From Enterobacterales bacterium (GTDB lineage: Bacteria; Pseudomonadota; Gammaproteobacteria; Enterobacterales; Kangiellaceae), in the NCBI GenBank assembly GCA_030949565.1, contig JAUZSK010000083.1, positions 39,746 through 103,745 of the forward strand: a stretch of 64,000 nt of DNA, given 5' to 3'. Made by a program: the position numbers and the translations under genes. This document shows, piece after piece, positions 18,103 through 27,342 of this stretch. Position 1 is the first letter of the stretch; each line of letters opens with the position of its first letter. The notes under the pieces are model-generated. The model made no database searches and was not told where the DNA came from. It saw nothing but the letters and a program-made list of their open reading frames with translations.

Positions 18103-19264
18103 TCGCATAATAAGTCGCATAACAAGTCGCATAACAAGGACTCAGTTAATCACCGTGGCAGCGTTATTATTTTTCTTTTCGCTACTGAGTCAAGCCGCAG
18201 TATTACCCGAAGATAGAGCCGACGCGCTTTATCATCGCTATGAGGGCGGCGGTGTTGTTATTGATGGCCCTTCTATACTGGTGCGAAAGTCCTTTAAAGA
18301 TACCATTTCGGTATCAGCTAATTACTATGTGGATAATGTGAGTAGCGCATCCATTGATGTAGTCACCACCGCAAGCGCCTATACTGAAAAACGTACCGAG
18401 GGTTCGATTGGGGTTGATTATTTACGCGACAAAACGACTCTTTCAATGAACTATACCAATAGTACAGAAAATGACTACAGGGCCTCCACTGCCAGCTTTA
18501 ATTTTAGTCAAGATTTCTTTGGTGACCTTACTACGGTTTCTGCAGGTTATTCTCAAGGTTGGGATGTGGTGACCAAACGCGGTGATGCCAATTTCTCCAA
18601 ACAGGTCAAGCGTCGTCAATATCGAATGGGACTTTCTCAAATAATTACCAGAAATAGCTTAATCGGCATGACCTGGGAAACCATCAGTGATGAGGGTTTT
18701 TTAAATAATCCGTATCGTTCCGTGCGCTATCTCGACCCAACCAGCTCGCTTGGTTATGCCTATCAGTCAGAACTGTATCCGGGAACTCGAACCAGTGATG
18801 CATTTGCTGTTCGCGGTATGTATTATTTGTCTTATCGAGCGGCAATAAAAGCTGAAGCTAGGATTTTTGTGGATACTTGGGGAGTTGAGGCTAAAAACTT
18901 TGAGTTAACTTATACGCATCCTTTGAAAAAGTCATGGATTTTTGATATTAAATTACGTCACTATCAGCAAACCAAAGCTGATTTCTATAACGATTTATTC
19001 ACTCGGATTGACGCCCAAAATTTCTTAGCACGAGACAAAGAATTAAGCACCTACAGTGATGATAGTATTAGTTTTGGGGTGAGCTTTGATAAAGAGGTTG
19101 AATGGGGGCCTGTAGATCGTTTTAGCCTTAATTTTGCGGTTGATTACATCCAGTTTGACTACAAAGATTTCCGTGACCTAAGAGTGCAAACAACGCCGGG
19201 GCAGGAGCCACTATACAACTTTGATGCCATCGTTACTCGAATGTTCTTTTCCATCTGGTATTAA
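18089..19264 (+). CDS. DUF3570-family outer-membrane protein
   Basis: After the signal peptide comes LPEDRADALYHRYEGGGVVI, typical of DUF3570, followed by about 330 residues of beta-strands ending MFFSIWY. I choose GTG 18089, which has GGAGG five bases upstream and places a short basic N-terminus before LITVAALLFFF; the longer ATG at 17960 would read 43 more residues through the DUF4266 gene. The start overlaps the end of DUF4266 by 14 bp. The N-terminus contains three copies of a 12-bp repeat encoding S-R-I-I/T. Predicted barrel; function unknown. Confidence 0.82.
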   Translation: MVVTSRIISRITSRITRTQLITVAALLFFFSLLSQAAVLPEDRADALYHRYEGGGVVIDGPSILVRKSFKDTISVSANYYVDNVSSASIDVVTTASAYTEKRTEGSIGVDYLRDKTTLSMNYTNSTENDYRASTASFNFSQDFFGDLTTVSAGYSQGWDVVTKRGDANFSKQVKRRQYRMGLSQIITRNSLIGMTWETISDEGFLNNPYRSVRYLDPTSSLGYAYQSELYPGTRTSDAFAVRGMYYLSYRAAIKAEARIFVDTWGVEAKNFELTYTHPLKKSWIFDIKLRHYQQTKADFYNDLFTRIDAQNFLARDKELSTYSDDSISFGVSFDKEVEWGPVDRFSLNFAVDYIQFDYKDFRDLRVQTTPGQEPLYNFDAIVTRMFFSIWY

Positions 19265-19294
19265 GTCCTATTTTACAAAAACCGGTTAACTAAA

Positions 19295-20590
19295 TTAGTC
19301 CTCATCTTCCGCTGCTTCTTCTGCTCGATATAATTCGGGCCATACTTTAACACTTTTGACTCGGTTTGACTGAATGTGTAAAATTTCCAAGGGGTAACCA
19401 GCAAGCCGTAAACTAGTCCCCGACTGAGGTATCGATTCCAAGTGTTCCAAGATAAGACCATTAATCGTTTTGGGACCATCGGTTGGAAAAGACCAATTGA
19501 GCGCGCGATTAATATCCCTGAGTGTTGCACTGGCATCGATAATGACGCTACCATCTTTTTCTATCTGAATGTCCTTACTGGACGCGGAAAAATCGGTAGT
19601 AAATTCACCCACTATTTCTTCTAGGATATCTTCAAGAGTCACCAGTCCCTGAATATCGCCATATTCATCAACTACTAGGCCAATACGTTTCTTCTTGCGT
19701 TGGAAATTGAGTAGTTGCGTATTAAGGGGCGTTATTTCTGGAATAAATACAACTGGGGTCAGGTTCCTTTTTAATTCCTCCAAATCGAGCTCATTTTGGT
19801 CTAGGGTGAGCAGTTTAACAATTTGTTTAGCATGCAGAAAGCCTTGTATTTGGTCGATTTCGCCATTAAAAACTGGCATACGAGTATGTATGGCCCCTCT
19901 CAATTGCTTGATTATCTGCTTAATATCCTGATCAATATCAATCCCTGTCACTTCGGAACGAGGGATCATGATGTCTTCAACTGTTACTTTTTCTAAATCT
20001 AATATGCTCAGCAGCATATTTTGGTGACTTTTAGGGATTAATGCTCCGGCTTCATTGACTATAATTTTAAGCTCATCGGAATTAACGCTGTCATTGTTAG
20101 AATTGTCCGTATTTACCCCCATAAAACGCAGTAAACCATTGGTTAAACCGATCACCATCGAGACCAGAGGGTAAAACAGTTTTTGCAGAGGCGTTAAAAT
20201 AAATGAGGCAGGAAAAGCGACTTTTTCGGGATGCAGTGCGGCAAGGGTTTTAGGTGTAATTTCAGCAAAAACTAAAACGATAATGGTTAAACCACCAGTG
20301 GCAATAAGATAGCCTGCGTCACCCCACACTCGTACACAAATGACACTGGCAATTGAAGCTGCTAAAATATTCACGAAGTTATTGCCAATTAAAATTAAGC
20401 CGATTAAACGGTCAGGCTGTTGTAGTAAGGCTTGAGTTAATTTGGCACCGCGGTTGTTTTTTTTCACTAGGCTTTTAAGTCGATATCGATTAATCGACAT
20501 TAAACTGGTTTCTGCACTAGAAAAAAAAGCAGAAAAGACGATTAAAAACGCTAATAGAATGATTAGGTTAAGGGTGGAAATACTGTCCAA
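19295..20590 (-). CDS. corB: CNNM/CorB-type transporter with CBS pair and CorC_HlyC domain
   Basis: A YfjD/CorB-like inner-membrane protein thought to export or sense magnesium. The DUF21 membrane domain occupies residues 1-190 (FSSAETSLMSINRYRLK, then NNFVNILAAS). A CBS pair follows (TVEDIMIPRSEVTGID, VVFIPEITPLN... with VVDEYGDIQGLVTLEDILEEIVGE), then the C-terminal CorC_HlyC domain. At 431 aa it is normal for the family. The neighbouring order ypjD and ffh matches other gammaproteobacteria. It converges with the DUF3570 gene. Confidence 0.9.
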   Translation of the reverse strand: MDSISTLNLIILLAFLIVFSAFFSSAETSLMSINRYRLKSLVKKNNRGAKLTQALLQQPDRLIGLILIGNNFVNILAASIASVICVRVWGDAGYLIATGGLTIIVLVFAEITPKTLAALHPEKVAFPASFILTPLQKLFYPLVSMVIGLTNGLLRFMGVNTDNSNNDSVNSDELKIIVNEAGALIPKSHQNMLLSILDLEKVTVEDIMIPRSEVTGIDIDQDIKQIIKQLRGAIHTRMPVFNGEIDQIQGFLHAKQIVKLLTLDQNELDLEELKRNLTPVVFIPEITPLNTQLLNFQRKKKRIGLVVDEYGDIQGLVTLEDILEEIVGEFTTDFSASSKDIQIEKDGSVIIDASATLRDINRALNWSFPTDGPKTINGLILEHLESIPQSGTSLRLAGYPLEILHIQSNRVKSVKVWPELYRAEEAAEDED

Positions 20591-20667
20591 TCAATTTCTC
20601 TCTTGTGGATAAAGGGTGGACAAAATAGCGCTTTTAGCGACTAAAGTCACATCAATGAAAAGATTAA

Positions 20668-21465
20668 TCATCGATTCAATATAAATTCTAGCACGAGTTT
20701 ACTACCAAAATAGCCTAACAGCAGCAAAAATACACCAATTAGCGTCCATTTTGCCGCAAATACCCCGCGCCAGCCTCTCTTGGCATGACCTAACAGCAAG
20801 CCACCTAATACCAGCCAGGACAACAGCGTAAGAATGATTTTATGCAGGCTTTGATTGCTAGTCGATTCTAACGGATAGAAAAAAGCTAATCCAAGGGATA
20901 AGGTCATCAACACAAAACCGCTGGATAAGAGTTGTATTAAAAAACGTTCCATACTTTGCAGAGGTCCAAGCCAAGAATGGATACTGGCTGGATGATGGCG
21001 TAGCCCTCGATCAATATATAACACCAGTATTGATTGCATTGCTGCTAGCATCAAAATACTCATTGAGCCGATACCGAGTAAAATATGCCAGATATCAATA
21101 CCATTTTGCCGTAATTGAATGGGCATCGACTTAGACAAAAGAGCCACTTCTAAAATACTGAGGGCAGCAATGGGCAGTGAAATAAGGAGTAATGCATGGG
21201 ATTCATGTTTAATAAGGTTCCAATAAACAATCACCATGGCTATCCAAGTAGTCATAACTAAAATATTAAATAAGCCGAAGTCTTGGCCATTGCCACCATC
21301 AATTTTCAGATAAGCCACTGCGCCATGTAGCAATATAGCCAATAAGAGCAGCTTAGGTATCAAACGCCCCAGTGGTTTAGAGGCCGATAATGTTCGCCAC
21401 GAATGCCAAAATAGGCCGCCGTACAAAACAATACTAAGGATTTCTAAACTAACCAAAAATGTCAT
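20668..21465 (-). CDS. ypjD: YpjD/CcsA-like inner-membrane protein (cytochrome c assembly family)
   Basis: Eight or more hydrophobic segments, with LHGAVAYLKIDGGNGQDFGLFN and WHILLGIGSMSILMLAA containing His residues as in the CcsA family that handles heme for cytochrome c. The start is placed at ATG 21465, where TAGGAT lies eight bases upstream; an in-frame ATG at 21522 would add 19 residues without a good ribosome binding site. YpjD members regulate or support corB-neighbour functions and are usually encoded between corB and ffh, as here. The 77-bp gap and the shared strand suggest it is transcribed with corB. Confidence 0.85.
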   Translation of the reverse strand: MTFLVSLEILSIVLYGGLFWHSWRTLSASKPLGRLIPKLLLLAILLHGAVAYLKIDGGNGQDFGLFNILVMTTWIAMVIVYWNLIKHESHALLLISLPIAALSILEVALLSKSMPIQLRQNGIDIWHILLGIGSMSILMLAAMQSILVLYIDRGLRHHPASIHSWLGPLQSMERFLIQLLSSGFVLMTLSLGLAFFYPLESTSNQSLHKIILTLLSWLVLGGLLLGHAKRGWRGVFAAKWTLIGVFLLLLGYFGSKLVLEFILNR

Positions 21466-21632
21466 GATATATCCTAAAAGAAGCCCCTCGTAGCTTTTGA
21501 AGCTTAACTTCCGTTGAGCCACTAGAGGGATTGCTATTGTAAAATGCTAGATTACCCGACTATTATTGATTATATGAACCAGGGTATCAACCAACTTGAG
21601 CCTGAATGGAGCTATTTGCCTGATAAAATTAG

Positions 21633-21660
21633 TTGTTCAAGCTGAATATGCCGCTATAAT
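21633..21660 (+). promoter_or_regulatory. Putative sigma-70 promoter of ffh
   Basis: TTGTTC (21633-21638) and TATAAT (21655-21660) are separated by 16 bp, placing the start of transcription about 45 bp before the ffh ATG. Confidence 0.5.
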
Positions 21661-21712
21661 AGCCATCAATTTCGATAATCTAGTACAAAAATCCATTTCG
21701 GTGAATTAATCA

Positions 21713-23086
21713 ATGTTTGATAGCTTAAGTGAACGACTAAATAAAGTCTTAAAAAATATTAGCGGTAAAGGTCGAATAACTGAAGATAATATTCAGAAAA
21801 CCTTGCGCCAAGTTCGTATGGCATTACTGGAAGCCGACGTCGCTTTACCGGTAGTCAAAGACTTTGTTACTAAGGTCAAATACAGAGCCATGGGTAAAGA
21901 GGTTAAGGCCAGTTTATCACCGGGACAAGCTTTTATTAAGGTGGTACAAAGTGAAATGGTCAAAGCTATGGGTGATGCGAATGAATCACTTAACCTTAAA
22001 GCTAAGCCCCCGGCAGTGGTATTGATGGCAGGCCTGCAAGGTGCTGGTAAAACAACTTCTAGTGCAAAGCTGGCTAAATATTTAATGGAGCGAGAAAAGA
22101 AGTCCGTCATGCTGGTCAGTGTCGATGTCTATCGCCCAGCAGCGATTGAGCAATTACAACGGGTCAGTGAAGAAGTCGGAGCAAGCTTTTTTCCTAGTAG
22201 CAGTGATCAAAAGCCGGCAGAGATAGCAAAAGCGGCGATTAAACAAGCCAAAAAAGAGTTTGCCGATGTGCTTATTATCGATACCGCAGGTCGTTTAGCG
22301 GTAGACGAAGCCATGATGGATGAAATCAAGCAATTGCACAAACTAGTATCTCCAGTAGAAACATTATTCGTGGTTGATAGTATGACCGGTCAAGATGCAG
22401 CCAATACGGCGAAGGCTTTTGACCAAGCGTTACCGCTGACCGGCGTGATCTTAACTAAAGCGGATGGTGACGCACGGGGCGGGGCGGCACTTTCTATAAG
22501 ACAGATCACTGGTAAACCGATTAAGTTTATCGGTATGGGCGAAAAGCTGGATGCGCTAGAACCTTTTCACCCGGATCGTATTGCCCAACGTATCCTTGGT
22601 ATGGGTGACATTTTATCCTTGATCGAAGAGGTTGAACGTAAGGTTGATAAGAAAAAAGCGGAAAAACTCGCTAAAAAGGTGATGAAGGGTAAAGGCTTTG
22701 ATTTGGAAGATTTTCGTGAGCAGCTAGTCCAAATGAAAAGTATGGGCGGTTTAACCAGCATGATGGATAAACTGCCAGGTATGGGGAATGTCCCGCAAGC
22801 GGCTAAAGACCAGCTAAATGATAAGGTGACAGTACGTATGGAAGCTATCATCAATTCCATGACTCCTAAAGAGAAATCTTATCCTGAGGTGATTAAGGGC
22901 TCTCGGAAAAGACGTATCGCCATGGGATCGGGTACTGAAATCCAAGATGTGAATCGAATGCTAAAACAGTTTAAACAAATGCAGAAAATGATGAAAAAGA
23001 TGTCTGGCAAAGGTGGAATGATGAAAATGATGCGTGGAATGAAAGGAATGATGCCTCCGGGCGGTGGCATGCCACCGCTAGGTTAG
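21713..23086 (+). CDS. ffh: Signal recognition particle protein Ffh
   Basis: GTPase that binds 4.5S RNA and signal sequences of nascent inner-membrane proteins. The N domain leads into the G domain with G1 GLQGAGKTT, VSVDVYRPAA, G3 DTAGRLAVDE and G4 TKADGDARGG. The C-terminal M domain is methionine-rich (MLKQFKQMQKMMKKM) as required for signal-sequence binding. At 457 aa it is full length. It stands upstream of rpsP-rimM-trmD-rplS, separated by 391 bp, the usual gammaproteobacterial order. Confidence 0.97.
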   Translation: MFDSLSERLNKVLKNISGKGRITEDNIQKTLRQVRMALLEADVALPVVKDFVTKVKYRAMGKEVKASLSPGQAFIKVVQSEMVKAMGDANESLNLKAKPPAVVLMAGLQGAGKTTSSAKLAKYLMEREKKSVMLVSVDVYRPAAIEQLQRVSEEVGASFFPSSSDQKPAEIAKAAIKQAKKEFADVLIIDTAGRLAVDEAMMDEIKQLHKLVSPVETLFVVDSMTGQDAANTAKAFDQALPLTGVILTKADGDARGGAALSIRQITGKPIKFIGMGEKLDALEPFHPDRIAQRILGMGDILSLIEEVERKVDKKKAEKLAKKVMKGKGFDLEDFREQLVQMKSMGGLTSMMDKLPGMGNVPQAAKDQLNDKVTVRMEAIINSMTPKEKSYPEVIKGSRKRRIAMGSGTEIQDVNRMLKQFKQMQKMMKKMSGKGGMMKMMRGMKGMMPPGGGMPPLG

Positions 23087-23477
23087 CTCAAAAGCCCATA
23101 AAAATAGGCCTTTAGAGCAGAATTTCAATAAAAACTAAAAAAACATTCAGTTTCAACCTAAAAAAGGTTTCCAAATGGCGCATTTAGCGATAAAATGCGC
23201 GTCCTTTGTGCTCTGAGCGAAAGTTCACTGGCCAAAAAGGGGCTGTTTTAGTGGTTTAGACGCTATAATTAGCCAAAAGGTCAATGCAATAAACCACTGC
23301 TGAAGTTTAATTCAAACAGTGAGCAATTGAAGCGTTAGTTCCCGAGCTATTAAAACCAGCTTTTAAGCTCAGGATTTAAACCTATTTTTGCATTTCAGAG
23401 ACTACCCATTATGAGCTACTTGGATTAACCGGTGGCAAAAAGTCATTTTGACTAAGAATTTAGAGGAAATTTAACGC
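23087..23477. other. Leader region of the rpsP operon with a possible promoter
   Basis: A 391-bp stretch without a credible ORF. TATAAT at 23264-23269 could be the -10 element of the rpsP operon promoter, with a weak -35 upstream. A weak inverted repeat just after ffh (AAAGCCC and AGGCCTTT near 23090-23115) has no long T tract. The leader from that -10 to rpsP would be about 200 nt. Confidence 0.4.
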
Positions 23478-23723
23478 ATGGTTACCATTCGTTTAGCCCG
23501 TGGAGGCTCAAAAAAGCGCCCATTTTATCACATGGTCGTTACCGACAAACGAAATGCTCGTGACGGTCGTTTTATTGAACGCGTAGGCTTTTTTAATCCT
23601 GTTGCTAAAGGACAGGAAGAGCGTTTGCGTGTTGACAACGCCCGTATCGAACACTGGATTGGACTTGGTGCTCAAATGAGTGACCGCGTCAAAAAGCTTG
23701 TAAAAGATTCTAAAGCGGCTTAA
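23478..23723 (+). CDS. rpsP: 30S ribosomal protein S16
   Basis: Assembly protein of the small subunit. The N-terminus [20 protein letters not shown] is diagnostic for bS16, followed by [14 protein letters not shown]. At 81 aa it is normal. GAGGAAAT lies about nine bases before the ATG. First gene of the rpsP-rimM-trmD-rplS operon. Confidence 0.97.
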   Translation: MVTIRLARGGSKKRPFYHMVVTDKRNARDGRFIERVGFFNPVAKGQEERLRVDNARIEHWIGLGAQMSDRVKKLVKDSKAA

Positions 23724-23739
23724 TTTTAGCTGATTAGTG

Positions 23740-24288
23740 ATGGAATCGTCAGCTCCGGTAAATAATCCGATAGTGATCGGCCAGATTTCCGGAGTTTTTG
23801 GTGTTCATGGTTGGGTGAAAGTATTTACCCATACCGAGCCGAGAGAGAATATATTAAATTATAATCCTTGGCTGATTAAACAGAATCAACAATGGCAGCC
23901 GATGAAGCTGGTAAAGGGACGAAAACAGGGTAAAACGCTGGTTGCGCAAATAGAAGGTGTCGCCAACAGAGAGCAAGCGCACGCGCTAATCGGTAGCGAT
24001 ATCGGTATATTACCTGAACAGCTTAAAAAACTGGATGACAGCGACTTTTATTGGCGAGAGCTACAAGGTTTAGACGTTATCAACCTTGATGGCCAATTGT
24101 TAGGCAAAATTGATTACATGATGGCCACGGGTGCAAATGATGTGATTGTGGTTAAGTTGACTCAAGAAATGATTGAGTCAACTGAAGAAAAAGAGCTATT
24201 GATCCCCTATTTGATGGGGGAGGTTGTAAAAAGTGTTGATCTCGATAAGGGTTGCATAACACTTGATTGGAGCCAAGATTTTATTTAG
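23740..24288 (+). CDS. rimM: Ribosome maturation factor RimM
   Basis: Assists 30S head assembly by binding S19. The N-terminal RimM barrel shows IGQISGVFGVHGWVKV; the C-terminal PRC-barrel domain contains DFYWRELQGLDV and ELLIPYLMGEVV. The start is ambiguous: GTG 23737 directly precedes ATG 23740, and neither has a strong Shine-Dalgarno sequence, which suggests translational coupling to rpsP, whose stop is 14-17 bp upstream. Length about 182 aa, normal. Confidence 0.94.
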   Translation: MESSAPVNNPIVIGQISGVFGVHGWVKVFTHTEPRENILNYNPWLIKQNQQWQPMKLVKGRKQGKTLVAQIEGVANREQAHALIGSDIGILPEQLKKLDDSDFYWRELQGLDVINLDGQLLGKIDYMMATGANDVIVVKLTQEMIESTEEKELLIPYLMGEVVKSVDLDKGCITLDWSQDFI

Positions 24289-24324
24289 AGCTTGGCACAA
24301 GGATCAATTTAAAGGATACGAATT

Positions 24325-25131
24325 ATGCGATTTAGTGTCATTAGTTTGTTTCCTGAAATGTTTGATGCCATAGAAAATTATGGTGTTGTTGGACGAGCCA
24401 TTAAGCGAAAAATGGTACAACTTATCCGAATTAATCCGCGAGATTATACCAAGGATAAGCACCGTAGTGTTGATGATCGACCCTACGGCGGTGGTCCAGG
24501 TATGCTGCTGATGATAGAGCCACTTGAAAAGGCCATGCAGTCAGCAAGAGATAAAGAGCTTGAGCCGAGTGAAGGTTTGCAGCAAATAAGCTCAAATAAT
24601 GATGAGTCCTCTAGTATGGTGATCTACTTATCTCCACAAGGACGAAAGTTAGACCAAGCTTTAGTTAGAGAGTTAAGCCTTAAGCAGCATTTGATTATTG
24701 TCGCCGGTCGTTACGAAGGCATCGATCAACGCTTAATTGATAAACAAATCGATTTAGAAGTATCGATGGGTGATTTTGTTTTGAGTGGTGGTGAACTAGC
24801 CGCCATGTCGATGATTGACGCGATAACACGAGTAAAGCCTGAAGTACTAGGGCATCAGGAGTCAGCCAATCAAGACTCTTTTGAAGATGGATTGTTAGAT
24901 CATCCTCATTATACGAGGCCCGAGAGCTACTACGGGCAAGATGTACCACCGGTTTTATTATGTGGTGATCATCAAGCCATTGCACAATGGCGAATGCAGC
25001 AGCGATTAGGTCAGACATGGTTAAAACGGCCTGACTTATTGGCAAAAAAACAATTATCGGACCATGAGAATGGTTTGCTAAATAAATTTAAGAGTGAATA
25101 TAAAGATCATGAATCGCAACCTGATGATTGA
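24325..25131 (+). CDS. trmD: tRNA (guanine37-N1)-methyltransferase
   Basis: SPOUT-family enzyme that methylates G37 next to the anticodon, preventing frameshifting. Motifs: ISLFPEMF at the N-terminus, DDRPYGGGPGMLLM, VAGRYEGIDQR, and the knotted SAM-binding loop GDFVLSGGELAAM. At 268 aa it is slightly longer than the 255 of E. coli; the extra residues lie in the QQISSNNDESS loop. AAAGGA precedes the ATG. Third gene of the rpsP operon. Confidence 0.96.
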   Translation: MRFSVISLFPEMFDAIENYGVVGRAIKRKMVQLIRINPRDYTKDKHRSVDDRPYGGGPGMLLMIEPLEKAMQSARDKELEPSEGLQQISSNNDESSSMVIYLSPQGRKLDQALVRELSLKQHLIIVAGRYEGIDQRLIDKQIDLEVSMGDFVLSGGELAAMSMIDAITRVKPEVLGHQESANQDSFEDGLLDHPHYTRPESYYGQDVPPVLLCGDHQAIAQWRMQQRLGQTWLKRPDLLAKKQLSDHENGLLNKFKSEYKDHESQPDD

Positions 25132-25204
25132 TTAATAATACAATATTTTAGACGAAAGAATTTTAAACAAATTAGACTATTGGTTTGGCACCTAGGAGTG
25201 AATC

Positions 25205-25561
25205 ATGAGCAAAATAATTGACCAGATAGAACAGGAACAAATGAACAAAGATATACCTGAGTTCGCTCCTGGAGATACGCTTGTTGTACAAGTAAGAGTA
25301 AAAGAAGGCGATCGAGAGCGTTTACAGGCTTTTGAAGGTGTCGTGATCGGAATTCGTAACCGTGGTATTAATTCGGCATTTACGGTTCGTAAAATTTCAT
25401 ACGGCGAAGGGGTTGAGCGTGTTTTTCAAACTCATAGTCCGATTATTGCTAGCATAACGGTTAAGCGACGTGGTGATGTTCGCCAAGCAAAACTTTACTA
25501 CTTGCGTGAACTAAGCGGTAAGTCAGCTAGAATCAAAGAAAAGTTAAGTGCCAAGAAATAA
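25205..25561 (+). CDS. rplS: 50S ribosomal protein L19
   Basis: Large-subunit protein at the interface with the 30S subunit. The sequence [20 protein letters not shown], then [26 protein letters not shown] and FQTHSPII, is diagnostic for bL19. At 118 aa it is normal. TAGGAG precedes the ATG by about seven bases. Last gene of the operon, followed by a strong terminator. Confidence 0.97.
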   Translation: MSKIIDQIEQEQMNKDIPEFAPGDTLVVQVRVKEGDRERLQAFEGVVIGIRNRGINSAFTVRKISYGEGVERVFQTHSPIIASITVKRRGDVRQAKLYYLRELSGKSARIKEKLSAKK

Positions 25562-25607
25562 TCTTTAACCGGACCTTGCACTAGCGCATAGTGGTATTTA
25601 CATACCC

Positions 25608-25637
25608 ATAAAACCGATCCCAGGATCGGTTTTTTAT
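25608..25637 (+). terminator. Intrinsic terminator after rplS
   Basis: Inverted repeat AAAACCGATC and GATCGGTTTT around a four-base loop, followed by T6. It closes the rpsP operon. Confidence 0.9.
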
Positions 25638-25689
25638 GGCCAGGGATGGACGGTATGTCGTAAAGAGGCATGGATGCCGGTACGATCAT

Positions 25690-25723
25690 CTTCCTTCTCC
25701 CTCAGGGAGAAGGCTAGGATGAG
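25690..25723. repeat. Small palindromic GC-richer repeat
   Basis: TTCTCCCTCAGGGAGAA forms a short hairpin followed by GGCTAGGATGAGGG. It resembles the CCCTCTCC-GGAGAGGG hairpins near 58.2 kb (same theme with different flanks), so it is likely one member of a dispersed palindromic repeat family. Confidence 0.5.
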
Positions 25724-25937
25724 GGTGGTTTTGTATCTGGTACAAAAGCTTGAATTTAATAAAGGGCCAGAAATTGCAACTGTGTTTAGGTAAATACAAA
25801 TTGCACACTAAATAAGCTATTGGTTGCCTCACTTGATTAATATCAATGATTGTCTAAATAATGCCAGTCAAACCTAGGATAAAAAAAGAATTAGGGGTAT
25901 TCTTTGCTATAATTAAAACACAGACCCGTTAAGGGAG

Positions 25938-26453
25938 TTGGATTATGGACTATTCATTGGGCAGAATATGTTAAAACTAGCGGATTTCTTTGGTTTAAAA
26001 TTGGATCCAGAGCGTTCAGATATTAGCTCTTTTTTAGAAGCTGTCAATGTTGACAATATGATCAACAACACCAATGTGGTAAAAAAAATCGCTGCCAGCA
26101 ATGGTCGCGATTCACCTATTGTGGGCGTAGCAAGAAGACAGCAATTTTTAAAACTGATTAAACCTCTATTAAATGAGACTATGCTAGATTATGATGCGCA
26201 TTACTATATCAAGGAAGTCAACACCTCCAGTGATCATGACCGACGTTATTGTGCAGAAGATAAACTAATCCAAGTGGCGTTAATTATTGCTTCAACTAAG
26301 AGCATAAAAACGCTTGAATCAGAACCTAATATTCCGGGAGTCAGACAACTTCGAGAAGCTGCTTTTTTGGGCAGTCGCTTTGATCGCTTATGGGATGTGC
26401 TTACAGAAGAAACTAGCCACGTTATAAAAGCCTTTCGAAAAGGTAAAAAATAA
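25938..26453 (+). CDS. Hypothetical protein, 161-171 aa
   Basis: Not recognised; no signal peptide or membrane segment; mixed helix with many charged residues. The start is unclear. The open frame reaches TTG 25938 and includes ATG 25968. The best ribosome binding site (AAGGGAG) is seven bases before ATG 25945, but that frame ends after nine codons (MDYSLGRIC). One missing base between 25945 and 25975 would join it to this frame. TATAAT near 25909-25914 could be its -10 element. Confidence 0.5.
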   Translation: MDYGLFIGQNMLKLADFFGLKLDPERSDISSFLEAVNVDNMINNTNVVKKIAASNGRDSPIVGVARRQQFLKLIKPLLNETMLDYDAHYYIKEVNTSSDHDRRYCAEDKLIQVALIIASTKSIKTLESEPNIPGVRQLREAAFLGSRFDRLWDVLTEETSHVIKAFRKGKK

Positions 26454-26668
26454 GCAATAAATTAGATTAAAGTCTTCAATTCAATTTACCCACACCAAAA
26501 AAAATAATTTTTCAGCGAATATACAAAAAATCATCGTAACACTTCAGGTTGACTTAAAAATCAGCCAGTTTGAGGCAGGAAATGTGAGCATAGTCGTTTA
26601 TGTGTCCATTTCCGAACGAAGAAATGGATGGTTTTTGAGGCTAGCTGAAGCGTTACCCAAAAAAAGAC

Positions 26669-26706
26669 AAAAAAAACCCGGACAGATTGGCAGATCAGGC
26701 CGGGGT
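26669..26706 (-). terminator. Orphan intrinsic terminator on the minus strand
   Basis: Stem CCCGG/CCGGG (plus 26677-26681 and 26700-26704) with inner GAT/ATC pairs and a T8 tract (plus-strand A run 26669-26676). No minus-strand coding gene precedes it for more than 600 bp. Confidence 0.6.
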
Positions 26707-26883
26707 AGGTTCCATGACAGGGGAAAACCTAAAAACTACAGGATATAAACAACTGGAAAACATCAATTGCTATTAACTATGACGCACAAAATGGGAAAAA
26801 GTTTTATCTTAATAACATTTTGTTACTAACAATCGGTAAAATGAGACTTATTACTCATTTTGACCGCTCAAAACAGCGTTAAC
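26669..26883 (-). ncRNA. Candidate structured small RNA with own promoter and terminator
   Basis: On the minus strand TATAAT (plus 26890-26895) with a TAGACA hexamer (plus 26915-26920, spacing 19) could start an RNA near 26883. The predicted RNA of about 215 nt contains, in order, AAAATGAG/CTCATTTT (eight pairs), TAACA/TGTTA, TAGGTT-CC/GG-AACCTA, and finally a CCCGG/CCGGG hairpin with GAT/ATC inside, followed by T8. The last is a good intrinsic terminator with no protein gene upstream to terminate. I did not match it to a known RNA family. Confidence 0.45.
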
Positions 26884-27342
26884 ACCGTAATTATAGCCAA
26901 TCCAATGATTTCAGTGTCTAACTATAAGTAATAACATATATTCTTTTAAAATCAATAGGATAGTTACATTAATACGGCCTTGAGATTATTTTATATAGCT
27001 ATTAGGAATATAAAATATAAACTACAATAACAATATAATCTATAAAATAGGCTAATTTAATAAAAAACATTATTGGTTAAAGCTCTAATTAACCGATTGT
27101 TTAAATGTCCATTACCGATTAAATATTTCAATCAAGCAGGGTGGGTGCTATGATCACTTGGTTTTCAATGATGTATCATTAGAAAGTGGCGGGCATGCGT
27201 CAGAAATCATACTTTGGCTTGTCGGACAAAATGCTAGCGAAGAAAGACCAGTCAAGAAAAGATCACAAAACTAGTCCAAAATAGCTAGGTCATTTTAACG
27301 CTTGCGCAGAAACTGGTCATCCATAAAGAGATTACACCATTC

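Larger units (their letters stand above)
26454..27342. other. 889-bp intergenic region with candidate small RNA and AT-rich tract
   Basis: No credible ORF. The left part holds a structured segment on the minus strand (26669-26883, see separate entry). The part 26930-27090 is very AT-rich. The right part before trmJ shows no feature I can name. The suhB gene often found opposite trmJ is absent. Confidence 0.5.

Noticed and set aside
23090..23115. Terminator directly after ffh
   Set aside because: The inverted repeat is imperfect and no T tract follows, so it is not a convincing intrinsic terminator.
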